Source: an uncultured Clostridia bacterium (GTDB lineage: Bacteria > Bacillota > Clostridia > Christensenellales > Borkfalkiaceae). From it: DNA of 8,380 nt. Positions 7,093 to 8,380 of the stretch are shown piece by piece. The notes beneath the pieces are model-generated. The model made no database searches. It was not told the origin of the DNA and saw only the letters and a program-made list of their open reading frames with translations. The translations under genes were made by a program, and so were the position numbers. The stretch spans positions 1 to 8,380 of the forward strand of contig CANREK010000049.1 in NCBI GenBank assembly GCA_947629605.1, written 5' to 3'. Position 1 is the first letter of the stretch. The number at the start of each line of letters is the position of its first letter.

Positions 7093-7110
7093 TGTCTTGC
7101 CCCTTTCCCC

Positions 7111-8103
7111 CTACCGTTCCAAGACGACGGCGTGGGCGATGCAGGGAATGGATTCCCCCTGTCCCGAGGAGACGGTGGAAAGCAGTGCTCCCGTCGCGAC
7201 GAACAAAATCTTTTTGAGGCTTCCCGTCATCAACTTGTGATAGAGATAGGAATTGAGCACGACGGCCGAGCACCCCGCCCCGCTTCCGCCTTGATATTCA
7301 TCCTCGATGACGTTATAGATGATCTCTCCGCAGTCCACATGATTCTTGTTGATGTCGAGCCCCTTTTCCCATGTGAGGTCCTTCAAGATCCTGCTCCCGA
7401 GGGCGCCGAGGTCCCCCGTGACGATGAGGTCGTAGTCCTCGACATCCTCCTTTGTCCCCCGAAAATGCGCGAGAATGGTGTCCGCCGCCGCGGGAGCCAT
7501 GGCGGCGCCCATGTTGTTGACGTCGGTGATGCCGAAATCCACGACCTTGCCGAGGGTCGCGGCAGAAATCTCCACGCCGTCGCCGCTGTCCGAGACGAGC
7601 GCTCCCCCTGCTCCCGTCACCGTCCACTGCGATTGGGGCGGGCGGGTACAGCCGAGCTCCAAGGGATAGCGATACTGCCGTTCGGCCGAGGCGAAGTGGC
7701 TCCCCGTCGCCGCCACGACGCGCTTTGCGAGCCCTCCGTTGACGAATGCCGCCGCCACGGCGAGGGATTCGGCCATCGTCGAACAGGCTCCGTACACCCC
7801 CAAAAAGGGCACGGAGAAGTCACGCGCAGCAAAACTCGCCGAGATGATCTGGTTGAGAAGGTCGCCCGAGACGATCATATCCACCTCATCGCGGTGAAGG
7901 CCCGCATTGGCAATGGCGCCGTCGATGACCGTGGAGAGCATCTTGCATTCCGCCTTTTCGTAGGTGCTCTCGCCGAACATGTCGTCTGCAAGCGCCGTCT
8001 CAACATATCTGCCGATGATCCCCTCGCACTCCTTGGGCCCCGCGATGGTACTCGTCGCGATGATGCGCGGCCGATGTTTGAAGTAGATGGTCTGGTTCCC
8101 CAT
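7111..8103 (-). CDS. spoVAD: Stage V sporulation protein AD (dipicolinate-binding SpoVA subunit)
   Basis: The 330-residue protein is full length for SpoVAD and has a thiolase-like fold by family. Recognisable blocks are SGDLLNQIISASFAAR (79-94), FLGVYGACSTMAESLA (100-115) with Cys107 at the thiolase-type position, SHFASAERQYRYPLE (135-149), QWTVTGAGGALV (159-170), NNMGAAMAPAAADTI (196-210), YDLIVTGDLGALG (224-236) and ATGALLSTVSSGQGESIP (303-320). In Bacillus subtilis SpoVAD binds dipicolinic acid and works with SpoVAC and SpoVAE to move Ca-dipicolinate across the spore inner membrane. ATG at 8103 fits the usual N-terminus (GNQTIYF before RIIATSTIAGPKE). It is preceded by a weak GGGGA site that lies partly in a terminator-like hairpin. 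tsaD, not spoVAC, is the gene upstream. No clear sigma-G promoter is seen. Confidence 0.96.
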   Translation of the reverse strand: MGNQTIYFKHRPRIIATSTIAGPKECEGIIGRYVETALADDMFGESTYEKAECKMLSTVIDGAIANAGLHRDEVDMIVSGDLLNQIISASFAARDFSVPFLGVYGACSTMAESLAVAAAFVNGGLAKRVVAATGSHFASAERQYRYPLELGCTRPPQSQWTVTGAGGALVSDSGDGVEISAATLGKVVDFGITDVNNMGAAMAPAAADTILAHFRGTKEDVEDYDLIVTGDLGALGSRILKDLTWEKGLDINKNHVDCGEIIYNVIEDEYQGGSGAGCSAVVLNSYLYHKLMTGSLKKILFVATGALLSTVSSGQGESIPCIAHAVVLER

Positions 8104-8136
8104 AAAAAATCCCCGATCACAGTGTCTGCAATCGGG
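8104..8136 (-). terminator. Intrinsic-terminator-like hairpin between tsaD and spoVAD, touching the spoVAD start codon
   Basis: On the minus strand 8136-8112 folds into an 11-base-pair stem (CCCGATTGCAG with CTGTGATCGGG, including two G-U pairs) closed by an ACA triloop. It is followed by GA and six Ts ending at 8104, immediately before the ATG at 8103. It begins 51 bases after the tsaD stop codon, so it is a good tsaD terminator. The GGGGA that could act as the spoVAD ribosome binding site (8114-8110) shares three Gs with the stem, so the same hairpin may also limit spoVAD translation. Confidence 0.8.
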
Positions 8137-8187
8137 AAAAAGTTATACGATTGTATGCCTCGGTACAGTTCTCTCCGCGGGGCGGCC

Positions 8188-8380
8188 CTATCGGAGCGGA
8201 ATGCTTGCCGCGGCGTTGAGGGTGAGCGGCGAGAAGTTCCCCGCCTCGTATTGGATGAGCCCCTCGGCCGCGATCATGGCGGCATTGTCCGTGCAGTGCT
8301 TCTTTTCGGGAAGCACAAGTCTGAGCCCCGCCTTCCGACACGCCTCGGAAAGACGTTCGCGAAGATACCCGTTGGCGATG
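8188..8380 (-). CDS. tsaD: tRNA N6-adenosine threonylcarbamoyltransferase TsaD, C-terminal 63 residues
   Basis: Only the 3' end is in the window. The last 63 codons, ending in TAG at 8190-8188, contain the TsaD/Kae1 C-terminal pattern: IANGYLRERLSEACRKAGL at the window edge (matching the family VAAN-x-x-LR segment), then LVLPEKKHCTDNAAMIAAEG, then a closing LNAAASIPLR. The Asp in TDNAAMIA corresponds to the conserved residue that helps bind the active-site metal in this family. TsaD transfers the threonylcarbamoyl group to A37 of tRNAs reading ANN codons, working with TsaB and TsaE in the cytoplasm. The gene is followed by a strong hairpin terminator, so it is probably not co-transcribed with spoVAD. 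Confidence 0.93.
   Translation of the reverse strand, partial: IANGYLRERLSEACRKAGLRLVLPEKKHCTDNAAMIAAEGLIQYEAGNFSPLTLNAAASIPLR

Noticed and set aside
8144..8157. Possible sigma-G promoter for spoVAD (CATACAA at 8157-8151 on the minus strand)
   Set aside because: The -10-like match is imperfect and no -35 match is seen 16-18 bases upstream. A transcript from here would also run into the hairpin at 8136-8104.

Overview
The window comes from a spore-forming Clostridia-type Firmicute with moderately high G+C, probably an uncultured gut lineage. The spore-specific genes spoVAD and spoVAE, two lipoprotein signal peptides, AGGAGG-type translation signals and interspersed repeats of a kind I associate with gut Clostridia all point that way. 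The genus cannot be read from the sequence. All five protein genes lie on the minus strand, so transcription runs from high to low coordinates.

In transcription order: the 3' end of tsaD (tRNA t6A modification, 8380-8188) enters from the right. It is followed by an 11-bp hairpin with a T-tract that ends at the base before the spoVAD start codon (8103-7111). A 288-bp gap filled with hairpin-rich and AT-rich repeat sequence separates spoVAD from spoVAE (6822-6445). SpoVAD and SpoVAE are parts of the SpoVA system that moves Ca-dipicolinate in spores. The third usual member, spoVAC, is not next to them.

A sigma-A-like promoter (6317-6345) and a strong ribosome binding site then start a 1457-residue secreted lipoprotein (6252-1879). 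It carries a bacterial Ig-like (Big_3-type) domain and about eight degenerate copies of a beta-rich module that I do not recognise. A strong intrinsic terminator (1822-1853) closes it.

The next 330 bases hold remnants of an interspersed repeat and a near-consensus promoter. This promoter is placed so that the predicted transcript begins at the ATG of the last gene. That gene (1453 to beyond base 1) encodes a second lipoprotein, with an FN3-like domain and a right-handed beta-helix of the family often labelled 'adenylyl cyclase' or 'coagulation factor 5/8 type'. It is cut by the left edge and has no stop codon in the window.

The two lipoproteins are separate transcription units and probably act on the cell surface; their ligands are unknown. 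I see no phage, CRISPR, tRNA, rRNA or defence genes. The points most worth checking are the modular lipoprotein, the leaderless promoter, and the spoVA arrangement with its hairpin over the spoVAD start and its repeat-filled gap.
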